DNA of 64,000 bases, taken from Pedobacter segetis. GTDB lineage: Bacteria > Bacteroidota > Bacteroidia > Sphingobacteriales > Sphingobacteriaceae. The first letter of the stretch is position 1, and each line of letters begins with the position of its first letter. The DNA lies in assembly GCF_016623585.1 (NCBI RefSeq), contig NZ_JAEHFY010000002.1, forward strand, positions 62,001 to 126,000, given 5' to 3'. A program made the translations under genes and the position numbers. Below are positions 17,515-25,302 of the stretch, piece after piece. The notes under the pieces were generated by a model that was given only the letters and a program-made list of their open reading frames with translations, was not told where the DNA came from and made no database searches.

Positions 17515-17540
17515 GCCCCGATGATTTTTTTCATCAGGGC
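17515..17540 (-). terminator. Rho-independent terminator of the T9SS-tailed protein gene
   Basis: GCCCTGATGA and TCATCGGGGC (minus strand) form a 10-bp stem with one G-U pair and an A-rich loop. CTTTTATATTTT follows. It lies 22 bp past the stop at 17563, before the FAH gene start. Confidence 0.75.
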
Positions 17541-17562
17541 CGTAATATTTTTATAATATTAT

Positions 17563-18126
17563 TTAAAGTACAGAAATTCTTTTGATGATAGAATCTGATC
17601 CTGCAACTATCCTTAAAAAGTAAAAACCACTATTAAGTTTAGATTCTATAAAAAATTTATTGCTTTGGTTGCCCGCTTCTACCTTTTGCGACATTAATAC
17701 GGCCACTTCGTTTCCCAATACATCCATTATTTTAACGGTAACCACGCTGGGCTTATTTAAGCTGTAAGATAAATTTAATTGGTTAGAAACAGGGTTTGGG
17801 TATATCTTCACATTATCTATTGGTTTGGTTAATTCTAAACCTACGCTAGATACATTTTTGCTCTCTTGTTTCTGTTTGCTTTGCGCCTCGGTATTTTTTG
17901 ATCCAATTTTTAATGAAGTCATTTGAAACATGAAGCTTTCAAAGTCTGAAGGGATATTTGTTTTAAAAACAGGGCGGTTTGGTCTGTTATCCTTAATCTT
18001 TACCGAGTTATTGATAATGGTATCTACCACCGGGTTAATACCTTTAGAAAGCGCAGGAAACACCATCGCAAAATTTGCGAAGATGAAAACAGTGGCTAAC
18101 GTTATTTTAAGGTATTTATTTTTCAT
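17563..18126 (-). CDS. Small secreted protein consisting mainly of a T9SS type A sorting domain
   Basis: 187 residues. A signal peptide (MKNKYLKITL to about FPALSKG) is followed by a ~70-residue low-complexity linker without a known domain. The final 85 residues are a type IX secretion C-terminal domain: VKIYPNPVSNQLNLSYS, VTVKIMDVLGNEVAVL, GFYFLRI and the closing KRISVL. Such domains send cargo across the outer membrane through T9SS and are usually cleaved or attached to lipopolysaccharide. What is odd is that almost nothing is left as cargo. It may be a short surface peptide, an adaptor, or a remnant of a larger protein. It is monocistronic with its own terminator. Confidence 0.82.
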   Translation of the reverse strand: MKNKYLKITLATVFIFANFAMVFPALSKGINPVVDTIINNSVKIKDNRPNRPVFKTNIPSDFESFMFQMTSLKIGSKNTEAQSKQKQESKNVSSVGLELTKPIDNVKIYPNPVSNQLNLSYSLNKPSVVTVKIMDVLGNEVAVLMSQKVEAGNQSNKFFIESKLNSGFYFLRIVAGSDSIIKRISVL

Positions 18127-18257
18127 GTTAATTATAAATCAAAAGTATAATAAAAAATTCAAAATTTTTATTATTCTATTTTAAATTTTGCGGTTTAACA
18201 AATTTTAACACAAATCTTAATCCAGTTTTATCATATACGAAATTGTGTAGTAATAGG

Positions 18258-18287
18258 TTGTGATTTTTAATAATTGATTTACTTTTG
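18258..18287 (+). promoter_or_regulatory. Bacteroidota-type promoter of kup
   Basis: A -33 half-match TTG (18258-18260), a 19-bp spacer and a perfect -7 box TACTTTTG (18280-18287; consensus TAnnTTTG). Transcription would start near 18294, leaving a leader of only about 16 nt before the GTG start, too short for a riboswitch. Confidence 0.6.
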
Positions 18288-18309
18288 TGGTCTCAAATAA
18301 AAAAAAATC

Positions 18310-20262
18310 GTGTCTAAACACAATAATTTAAACAAATTATCAGCTGCGGGCCTTTTAATAAGCCTAGGGATAATTTACGGCGATATTGGTACTTCTCCAC
18401 TATATGTATTTAAGGCAATAATAGGAGAGCATATTATCAGTAAAGATTTAATACTGGGCGGCCTAAGTTGCGTTTTTTGGACCCTTACCCTGCAAACTAC
18501 CATTAAGTATGTTTTGATAACCTTAAATGCCGATAATAAGGGTGAAGGAGGAATCTTTTCTTTATTTTCTTTGGTTAAAAGAAAGGCCAAATGGTTGGTT
18601 TTCCCCGCTATTGTTGGCGGTTGTGCTCTTTTGGCAGATGGGATTATCACGCCACCTATTACCATATCGGCAGCAATCGAAGGATTAGAGATCTTTAACC
18701 CAGGTTTACATACCATCCCCATAGTGATCATCATTATCACGGTTTTGTTTGTTATCCAACAGTTTGGTACTTCTTTGGTTGGTAAGGCTTTTGGGCCAAT
18801 CATGTTTGTTTGGTTTAGCATGATGGGGGTTTTGGGCGTTAGTTATATCGTTAAATACCCGTTTATTTTAAAAGCTATAAACCCTTATTACGCTTTTGAT
18901 CTTTTGGTAAATAAACCCGGTGCTTTAGCCATTTTAGGAGCGGTGTTTTTATGTACAACAGGGGCAGAGGCATTATACTCTGATCTTGGGCATTGCGGCA
19001 AGAAAAACATTAGGGTAAGTTGGGTTTATGTTAAAACCTGTTTGCTATTAAACTATTTTGGGCAAGGCGTTTACTTATGGCAAATACAAAATGAGCTTTT
19101 AGACGGTAGAAATCCTTTTTACAGGATGATGCCCGATTGGTTCTTGATCATCGGCATTTCAATAGCTACGGCTGCCGCAATAATTGCTAGCCAAGCTTTA
19201 ATTTCTGGTTCTTTTACCTTAATTGCAGAAGCGGTAAGGTTAAATATTTGGCCAAAGGTTAAGATCAATTACCCATCAGAAGAAAAAGGGCAGCTATATG
19301 TGCCCAGTATGAACTGGTTGCTTTGGGCGGGTTGTTTGGTAGTGGTTTATTATTTTGAACGTTCAGAAAACATGGAGGCTGCTTACGGCTTATCCATTAC
19401 TATTGCCATGCTGATGACTACCATCTTGGTGGCTGTTTTCTTAAAAAAGAAGAAATACCCAAATTACCTCATCGGGATATTTTTGTTGATATATTGCTCT
19501 ATAGAATTGATTTTCCTTTCTGGCAACATCCTTAAGTTTTTACATGGTGGCTGGTTTACCGTTCTAATAGGTTTTATTCTGTTTAGCGTGATGTGGGCTT
19601 GGTACAATGCCAGAAAAATCAAAAACAGGTACATGAAATTTGTTGATATTGAGCAATATTATGAAATTATAAAAGCTTTAAGTATTGATGAAACAGTACC
19701 TAAATATGCCTCTCAGTTGGTTTATTTAACCAGTGCAAATTTCGCATCAGAAATAGAGTCGAAAATTATTTATTCTATTTTACAGAAAAAGCCAAAAAGG
19801 GCAGATGTTTATTGGTTGGTACATGTTGATGTAGTGGACGAGCCTTACCGTTGTGATTATAAAGTAGATCATTTGATAGATGGTAAGTTAATACGTATCG
19901 ATTTTAAACTAGGCTTTAGGATAGAACAAAAAATAAGTGTTTTGTTTAGAAAAGTGGTAGAAGATTTAGTGGCCAATAATGAAGTTGATATCACCAGCCG
20001 CTTTGAGTCTTTGAACAAGCACAACGTAGTTGGCGATTTTAGATTTGTGGTTTTAGAAAAAGTGGTCTCAAGGTCTAATAAACTGTCTTTTTGGGAAAAA
20101 CTGACCTTGGATTATTACTTTCTGTTAAAGCATTTAAGCCTATCAGAAGAAAAAGGTTTTGGTTTGGACCTGAGCTTTGTAACCTTAGAAAAAGTGCCTT
20201 TAATGGTTACCCAAAATGATAATTTTGAATTGCATAGGATGGATAATCCTAAGCCGATTTAG
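18310..20262 (+). CDS. kup: Kup-type potassium uptake permease
   Basis: 650 residues: twelve hydrophobic segments in the first ~430 residues, then a soluble cytoplasmic domain. The signature GIIYGDIGTSPLYVFKAI is diagnostic of KUP/HAK/KT transporters. It starts with GTG (MSKHNNLNKLS), supported by the promoter just upstream and the absence of a better ATG. Kup imports K+ with protons. A c-di-AMP role would be family knowledge only; nothing in the leader suggests a riboswitch. Monocistronic, with the pentapeptide gene 143 bp downstream. Confidence 0.95.
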   Translation: MSKHNNLNKLSAAGLLISLGIIYGDIGTSPLYVFKAIIGEHIISKDLILGGLSCVFWTLTLQTTIKYVLITLNADNKGEGGIFSLFSLVKRKAKWLVFPAIVGGCALLADGIITPPITISAAIEGLEIFNPGLHTIPIVIIIITVLFVIQQFGTSLVGKAFGPIMFVWFSMMGVLGVSYIVKYPFILKAINPYYAFDLLVNKPGALAILGAVFLCTTGAEALYSDLGHCGKKNIRVSWVYVKTCLLLNYFGQGVYLWQIQNELLDGRNPFYRMMPDWFLIIGISIATAAAIIASQALISGSFTLIAEAVRLNIWPKVKINYPSEEKGQLYVPSMNWLLWAGCLVVVYYFERSENMEAAYGLSITIAMLMTTILVAVFLKKKKYPNYLIGIFLLIYCSIELIFLSGNILKFLHGGWFTVLIGFILFSVMWAWYNARKIKNRYMKFVDIEQYYEIIKALSIDETVPKYASQLVYLTSANFASEIESKIIYSILQKKPKRADVYWLVHVDVVDEPYRCDYKVDHLIDGKLIRIDFKLGFRIEQKISVLFRKVVEDLVANNEVDITSRFESLNKHNVVGDFRFVVLEKVVSRSNKLSFWEKLTLDYYFLLKHLSLSEEKGFGLDLSFVTLEKVPLMVTQNDNFELHRMDNPKPI

Positions 20263-20285
20263 TCGAGTTTTAGTTTATTAGAGAT

Positions 20286-20335
20286 TTGTTAATTAGTTCA
20301 TTAGGCATTGGTTCATTAGTCATTAGGTTATTAGT
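20286..20335. repeat. Degenerate short direct repeats (TTCATTAG-like)
   Basis: Between kup and the pentapeptide gene, imperfect copies of a 9-base unit follow each other: TTAGTTCATTAGG, TTGGTTCATTAGTC, ATTAGGTTATTAG. Runs of this kind recur in Bacteroidota spacers. No function is evident. Confidence 0.45.
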
Positions 20336-20405
20336 AGATTTGCAATAACATAAGTTATTTGCTCTTTAGAAATTATTTTCAGTTTATAAAATCAGTATGT
20401 TTTAA

Positions 20406-20990
20406 ATGGCAGCATTACAAAAAAGTTATTTTGAGGAGTTGCTTTTTGAGAAAAGGGATTTTGCCCAAGATCCTTTAGATAAAGGTGAGTATGAGCTGTG
20501 CGAATTTAAGGATTGTAACTTTGGCAATGCCGATTTATTTGAGATAGTTTTTACCGATAGCAAATTTATTGGTTGTAATTTTACCTTGGCAAACATCGCC
20601 CAAACTGCATTTAGAAAAGTGAAATTTAAAGATTGCAAGCTTTTAGGCCTTCATTTTGATCATTGTAACCCGTTTTTGTTAGAGGTTGGATTTGAAAATT
20701 GTAACCTTAATCTTTGTTCTTTCTATCAGTTAAAATTAAAATCTACCATTTTTATCAATTGCACTTTACATGAAGCCGATTTTTCTAATGCAGATTTAAC
20801 TTCCGCAAAATTTGATGAATGTGATTTGCTTTATACCAAATTTGACCAAACTACCTTAGAAAAAGCCGATTTTTCTACCGCTTTTAATTATCAAATAAAC
20901 CCTGAGGGCAATAGAATCAAAAAAGCCAAATTCAGTTTACATGGTTTGCCAGGCTTGTTGGCCAATTACGATATTTTAGTTGATGGATAA
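20406..20990 (+). CDS. Pentapeptide-repeat protein
   Basis: 194 residues built from pentapeptide repeats with the A(D/N)LXX pattern. Examples are FKDCNFGNADLFEIVF, SKFIGCNFTLANIAQTAF and HEADFSNADLTSAKFDECDL. These fold into a right-handed quadrilateral helix. Length and start resemble the Qnr/McbG-like group, some of which shield DNA gyrase from quinolones. However, the loop features needed for that cannot be judged by eye, and most chromosomal members have no known role. It probably stands alone: a repeat-bearing gap separates it from kup. Confidence 0.85.
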   Translation: MAALQKSYFEELLFEKRDFAQDPLDKGEYELCEFKDCNFGNADLFEIVFTDSKFIGCNFTLANIAQTAFRKVKFKDCKLLGLHFDHCNPFLLEVGFENCNLNLCSFYQLKLKSTIFINCTLHEADFSNADLTSAKFDECDLLYTKFDQTTLEKADFSTAFNYQINPEGNRIKKAKFSLHGLPGLLANYDILVDG

Positions 20991-21156
20991 AACCCTGTTT
21001 TGCGATGCTTAAAGACATTATTATTGATCAGTTTTTCTTTTATTTTGATGCTCTGTTTTTAAGTATTAAAAAAAGCTAGATGGGTAAACAATTAAATAGG
21101 GATGCCTTTGCAAAGCATTTTAAAACACCGTTTTTCTTAATTTTAGAAATGGTTAA

Positions 21157-21615
21157 TTAATCCCCATTCACATATTTCTCAAACTCATCAAAACTTTCTG
21201 GGAGCCTTTTCTCAAAACTTTTCACAATTGTATTTTTTAAAACTCTCCCAAAGCCCTTCGGTTCAAAAGAAACGATTTGGGTAAACGCTGTTTGCCCGTT
21301 TTTGCCCACCACTTTATAGGTATGATGAAACTCGCCAAGCTTAATAAAACCAAACATTTTCATTTTAGAATAATGTGTAAACTCTTGATTAGGTTTTACA
21401 TTCTGGAATTCTACAATCGCTTTACCAGATCCTTTAAAGATGCCACTCATTATTGTTCCGTTTCTGATCTTACCTTTTGGTTGGGTGGTTGCTTCTAAAT
21501 AGAGGCTGTTCCATTTTACTTGCTCGGTTGGCGTTATCAATTTTTGATAGGCTTCCTCTACCGATGTATTGATGATTCTGCTGCCCGAAATGGTAATTAC
21601 TTTGCTGCTATCCAT
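21157..21615 (-). CDS. SRPBCC (START/Bet v1-like) domain protein
   Basis: 152 residues, one SRPBCC fold: beta start VITISGSRIINTSVEEAYQKL, helix-turn TPTEQVKWNSLYLEAT, central strands ending QEFTHYSKMKMFGFIKLG and a long C-terminal helix (GRVLKNTIVKSFEKRLPESF). The fold makes a hydrophobic pocket for small ligands (polyketide cyclase-like or CoxG-like). No active-site residues are assignable. It is the last gene of the minus-strand series headed by the AraC regulator, 1 bp from the DUF1304 gene. Confidence 0.82.
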   Translation of the reverse strand: MDSSKVITISGSRIINTSVEEAYQKLITPTEQVKWNSLYLEATTQPKGKIRNGTIMSGIFKGSGKAIVEFQNVKPNQEFTHYSKMKMFGFIKLGEFHHTYKVVGKNGQTAFTQIVSFEPKGFGRVLKNTIVKSFEKRLPESFDEFEKYVNGD

Positions 21616-21616
21616 C

Positions 21617-21976
21617 TTATCTTGAGAAAAATATTAATATTATTGCGATAGCAGACGGTAACGCTTGAACAAAATAAATCTTCTTTGATATGGTTAAACC
21701 TCCATACAAGCCAGCTATAAGCACACAAATAAGAAAAAATAAGGCAATATTATAAGCCCATACCTTATCTTGGATAACAAGAGACCAAATAAGGCCTGCT
21801 GATAAAAACCCGTTGTAAAGCCCTTGGTTGGCCGCAATACTTTTTGTTGGTTTAAATAAATTTTCGGGCAAGGTGTTAAAGGTTCTTTTACCAATGGTTT
21901 CCCATTTGAACATTTCAAAATATAGTATGTAAAAGTGTTCTAATGCAATTAGCGCAATAAAAATTTTCGATATCAT
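21617..21976 (-). CDS. DUF1304 family small membrane protein
   Basis: 119 residues with four hydrophobic spans. The sequence opens with IALIALEHFYILYFEMFKWE and contains KSIAANQGLYNGFLSAGLIW and CVLIAGLYGG, the conserved core of DUF1304. Charged and aromatic residues in the first span (E13, H14, E21) are retained. The function of the family is unknown; it is often found near oxidative-stress or regulator genes. Here it lies 6 bp after the alpha/beta-hydrolase gene. Confidence 0.87.
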   Translation of the reverse strand: MISKIFIALIALEHFYILYFEMFKWETIGKRTFNTLPENLFKPTKSIAANQGLYNGFLSAGLIWSLVIQDKVWAYNIALFFLICVLIAGLYGGLTISKKIYFVQALPSAIAIILIFFSR

Positions 21977-21982
21977 TTCTTA

Positions 21983-22984
21983 TTAGTTTATTGAATGTAA
22001 AAAACTTGAAACCTCATCCACAGATCTTCCGATAATTATAGGATCATCATAAAATTGAAAATGGACAGTTTTGTTTATCCAGACCGATTTTTTGTTTTCT
22101 GCGGGTATTGAATTGAAAACCTGTTTGGCAAATTCATAACCCCCATCGCTCATCTCACCGTGAATAACCAAGGTAGGTTTGGTTATTTTTTTAGCAACAG
22201 CCAAAGCATCAAAAGTCAATGTCTCTGCCTCGCTCATTGCCGTAACTTTGTTTTGCCAACCACCCCGGTAGCCAAAATACGGAGCTTTGTTTTCCCAGGG
22301 ATGATACCAGTCATAAATGGGCAAGGGCGGTAAAAGTTGTGAAGAGCCAATGCTATCTACAATTTTTATGTAATCAACCTTGCCTGTTTTTTCAAACCTT
22401 TCTTTTGCCAAATTTGCGTTATCCAAATGTTTTTTCCAAATGGTTTCATTACCCAACAAATGCACCATATTCTCTTTAATTAAATAATTTCCAGAAATTA
22501 AGGCCGTTGCTTTTACCCGATCATCTTCAATAGAAACCTGCATCATTTCGTTTGTGCCGTTGCAAATGCCAATAAGAGAAATTTTGTTTGTATCCACGTC
22601 TTTTCTTGAGATTAAATAATCAATTGCTGCTTTTACGTCTTGTTCTTTGTTTTTCAAGCTTTCAAATTGCCTTGGTTGTCCTTCACTTTCTCCATAACCT
22701 CTTGCGTCAAAACATAAGGCTACAAAACCTTTTTCGGCTAATCTTGTGGCGTATTGAACTGGCGATTGCTCTTTTACAGAACAAATCGGACCTAAAACAA
22801 CTACTGCTGGTTTCTTCTCTTTCGTTTCATTATTGCATAAAAGTCCAACTACATTTTGGTTGTTACTCTTAAAATTTATTTTTTTGGTAGTGAAATTATT
22901 TGTCATTTTATTATTTTGATGATTACACGAAAAAATGGTTGTGGCGATAGCCACAACCATTGAATAGTTAAATAATATTTTCAT
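21983..22984 (-). CDS. Alpha/beta-hydrolase lipoprotein with a cysteine-type nucleophile elbow
   Basis: 333 residues. A signal with lipobox IFSC (Cys20) suggests an envelope lipoprotein. The hydrolase core shows VVVLGPICSVKEQSP (oxyanion region), FDARGYGESEGQ, and a nucleophile elbow LIGICNGTNEM in which Cys141 holds the place usually taken by serine (G-x-C-x-G, as in dienelactone hydrolases and some YcjY-like proteins). The acid/His part is HGEMSDGGYEFA and NKTVHFQFYDDP. The substrate is unknown. Its ATG shares one base with the stop of the DJ-1 gene, indicating coupled translation. Confidence 0.83.
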   Translation of the reverse strand: MKILFNYSMVVAIATTIFSCNHQNNKMTNNFTTKKINFKSNNQNVVGLLCNNETKEKKPAVVVLGPICSVKEQSPVQYATRLAEKGFVALCFDARGYGESEGQPRQFESLKNKEQDVKAAIDYLISRKDVDTNKISLIGICNGTNEMMQVSIEDDRVKATALISGNYLIKENMVHLLGNETIWKKHLDNANLAKERFEKTGKVDYIKIVDSIGSSQLLPPLPIYDWYHPWENKAPYFGYRGGWQNKVTAMSEAETLTFDALAVAKKITKPTLVIHGEMSDGGYEFAKQVFNSIPAENKKSVWINKTVHFQFYDDPIIIGRSVDEVSSFLHSIN

Positions 22985-23775
22985 TATTGTTTAGTTAAGA
23001 ATTTAACTACCAATTCGGCTGTTTCTTTTCCGCTACTTCCTTGTTGCCCGCTTATTAAATTTGCGTCTGCTACGGCAAAAGATTTATAGGGTGATGTGCC
23101 TGTAACATATTTTGTATTCAGTTTTTTGGCTTCGTCTTCTATCCTAAACGGTTGCATTTTTTTACCTGCTCCTTTATCTACAATATCTTCTTCTGCGTTA
23201 CAAAAGCCCGTCCATTTTTTACCTTCGGCTAATAATTTCCCATTGCTCAATTTTGTTTTTAATAAAATACAAGAACCGTGGCAAATGGTGGCCGATGCTT
23301 TTCCTGCTTCATAAAACTGTGCAAAGAGTTTTTGTAAATTTTCGTTATTATAAAAAGTTTGCATCGGTCCCAAACCACCTACAACAAATATCCCATCAAA
23401 ATTTTGCGATTTAATTTCGTCCAATTTTATCGTGTTCTCCATTAAAGCAATGGTTTTAGGATGGTGCTTAAACCCTGTGCTTACCAAATCTAACTCTCTT
23501 GCGTTCATACTTTCAGGATCGCTCCATCCATCAAAAACAATTTTACCACCATTGGGCGAGGCAATTGTGATGTCATAACCTGCTTCTGTAAAAACTTGGT
23601 AAGGTTGTGCCAATTCTGATAGCCAAAAACCTATCGGGTAACCTGTTGTTTCTGATTTTACTTGATTGGATACTACAAATACGATTTTCATTGTTTTAGA
23701 TTTTTTTGTTTGAGCATTTGTGAAATTGAACATTCCAAAAAATGCAAATGCTGTGATTAAAACCGATTTTTTCAT
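22984..23775 (-). CDS. Exported DJ-1/PfpI family protein (class I glutamine amidotransferase-like)
   Basis: 263 residues with a signal peptide (MKKSVLITAFAFFGMFNFTN, cleavage near NAQ). The DJ-1/PfpI core follows. IVFVVSNQVKSETTGYPIGF and DGIFVVGGLGPMQTF lead to the nucleophile elbow ATICHGSCILL with Cys165-His166. Relatives such as Hsp31/YhbO act as chaperones, glyoxalases or deglycases. Export to the periplasm is unusual for this family. The product is coupled to the lipoprotein hydrolase that follows, so the two may work on the same compound in the envelope. Confidence 0.87.
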   Translation of the reverse strand: MKKSVLITAFAFFGMFNFTNAQTKKSKTMKIVFVVSNQVKSETTGYPIGFWLSELAQPYQVFTEAGYDITIASPNGGKIVFDGWSDPESMNARELDLVSTGFKHHPKTIALMENTIKLDEIKSQNFDGIFVVGGLGPMQTFYNNENLQKLFAQFYEAGKASATICHGSCILLKTKLSNGKLLAEGKKWTGFCNAEEDIVDKGAGKKMQPFRIEDEAKKLNTKYVTGTSPYKSFAVADANLISGQQGSSGKETAELVVKFLTKQ

Positions 23776-23779
23776 TTTT

Positions 23780-24226
23780 TTAAATATTTATTAATCCTAT
23801 CGTTGTTTTTTTTAAGTTGTTTATTTTAGAAATCAAGGTTTCTTTAGAAACGCCCATCAGTCTTTCATAATTTAATTGAAAAAGCCAAATAGCTTGCTTC
23901 GCATCGCTTTCGGTTGCAATTTTAAATAGCACCCAACCATCATACGCCCCGCCATAAAGAAATTTTTGTGAAAGGTTATTTTCAATCAATGGTATGCGCA
24001 ATTCGTTTGTGGTAGCCAAATGCACCGAACCGTCTAAATGAATATGCCCCAATTCATTTTCGCCCACATAAAAATCTACGCCATCAACTCTAGTGTTATC
24101 GTACAAATCCCAATGCGTTGCAGAAATCACATTTTCCCATTGCTGAATGGCATTGCTTACCATTTGTGGGTAAGCCGTCATTAATGGTGGTGGGGTTATT
24201 GGTCCCTTTTCCTCAAGTGTCATCAT
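23780..24226 (-). CDS. DUF5519-like (luciferase-domain) protein
   Basis: About 148 residues from the ATG at 24226 (a second ATG follows immediately at 24223). The frame extends to 24382, but that would overlap the 3' end of the AraC gene. PPPLMTAYPQMVSNAIQQWE leads into DGVDFYVGENELGHIHLDGS and VHLATTNELRIPLI, then FLYGGAYDGWVLFKI. This matches the small family called DUF5519 or luciferase-domain protein; the enzymatic role is not known to me. It lies between the regulator and the DJ-1 gene (4-bp gap). Confidence 0.72.
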   Translation of the reverse strand: MMTLEEKGPITPPPLMTAYPQMVSNAIQQWENVISATHWDLYDNTRVDGVDFYVGENELGHIHLDGSVHLATTNELRIPLIENNLSQKFLYGGAYDGWVLFKIATESDAKQAIWLFQLNYERLMGVSKETLISKINNLKKTTIGLINI

Positions 24227-24302
24227 TTCTTTGTTTAATGACGCAAAGATGAGGGCTTTGTAAAAGAAGGTGTTAGGACAATTCGTAAGATTGTGGGTAC
24301 TT

Positions 24303-25160
24303 TTAGGGATTCTTTCTAAAATCTTGGGGCGAAAGCCCAACTTGCTTTTTGAAATAACGGGCAAAATAGCTGCTGTCTTCAAAACCCAATTGATCGGCTA
24401 TTTGGCTTACCGTTAGTTCTGAAAAATGCAGCAATTGTTGGGCTTCTAAAATAATTCGTTCTTTAATAATTTCGGTAGTTGTTTTTGCGCTTGTGGCTTT
24501 TACAAAAGTATTTAATTGATGGGTCGAAATATTCAATCGCGAAGCATAATCAGAAACAGGAAGGTTTTTAGCGAAATTTAATTCTACTATTTTTTTAAAT
24601 TGTTTAAAAACTATAATTTGATGTTTGCTGCTATGTTTTTGGTTTTGAAGTGTAAATAATTTTTGGACGTTCTTTAATAAAACAAATAACAAGGCCTGTA
24701 TGCTTTCGGTATTATATTCGGTTTGCTTACATTCTTGGTAAAGCAAATCTATAATGGGTTGTATGTTTTTTTTGTCTCCAATTTTAAGCTTTAAAAAGGG
24801 GTTTTCGTACAAATTATCTAAATAGGAAAGCTCAAAAAGAATATTTTTATTTTGAAATATCTGTAGAAAAAACTGTTCTGTAAATAAAATCACAAAGCCC
24901 TCAATACCTTGCCATTCTTCAAATAAATGCAGTTGCCCTGGCGAGATAAAAAACAAGGTGTTTTCTGCAATTGAATAGTTCTTATAATCTATACTTTGTT
25001 TGCTTTTGCCTTTTTTTATCCATAAAATCTCATAGAAATTATGCTTGTGCGGGAACTCAATATTAACTGGCTCTACCATATCTTCAAATCTGTCCACCAA
25101 AAAATCAACCTGTTTGTTAGGTTGGTTTACAAGGTTAGCAATGGTTATGGTTTTGAACAT
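24303..25160 (-). CDS. AraC-family transcriptional regulator
   Basis: 285 residues. An N-terminal cupin-like sensor domain (EFPHKHNFYEILWIKKGKSK, FFISPGQLHLFEEW) is followed by the double helix-turn-helix of AraC/XylS proteins. The first HTH is VSDYASRLNISTHQLN and the second is TVSQIADQLGFEDSSYFARY, ending FKKQVGLSPQDFRKNP. It probably responds to a small molecule and controls the five genes downstream on the same strand; a 76-bp gap separates it from the first. The ligand is unknown. Confidence 0.92.
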   Translation of the reverse strand: MFKTITIANLVNQPNKQVDFLVDRFEDMVEPVNIEFPHKHNFYEILWIKKGKSKQSIDYKNYSIAENTLFFISPGQLHLFEEWQGIEGFVILFTEQFFLQIFQNKNILFELSYLDNLYENPFLKLKIGDKKNIQPIIDLLYQECKQTEYNTESIQALLFVLLKNVQKLFTLQNQKHSSKHQIIVFKQFKKIVELNFAKNLPVSDYASRLNISTHQLNTFVKATSAKTTTEIIKERIILEAQQLLHFSELTVSQIADQLGFEDSSYFARYFKKQVGLSPQDFRKNP

Positions 25161-25302
25161 TTCTAAAGCTTAATAAAGTCAAATATTTTTCTTTGGTATC
25201 ATTTGTTACTTTCCGCATTAAAAAGGATGTAAAGTATTTTCTTTTAACACATTAAATTTTTTGGATAGCGTTTTTTTAAATCTTTAATTCATCTTCAACA
25301 AT

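Noticed and set aside
24227-24382. N-terminal extension of the DUF5519-like gene to 24382
   Set aside because: It would overlap the AraC coding end and lacks similarity; two consecutive ATG codons at 24226 and 24223 suit the family start.
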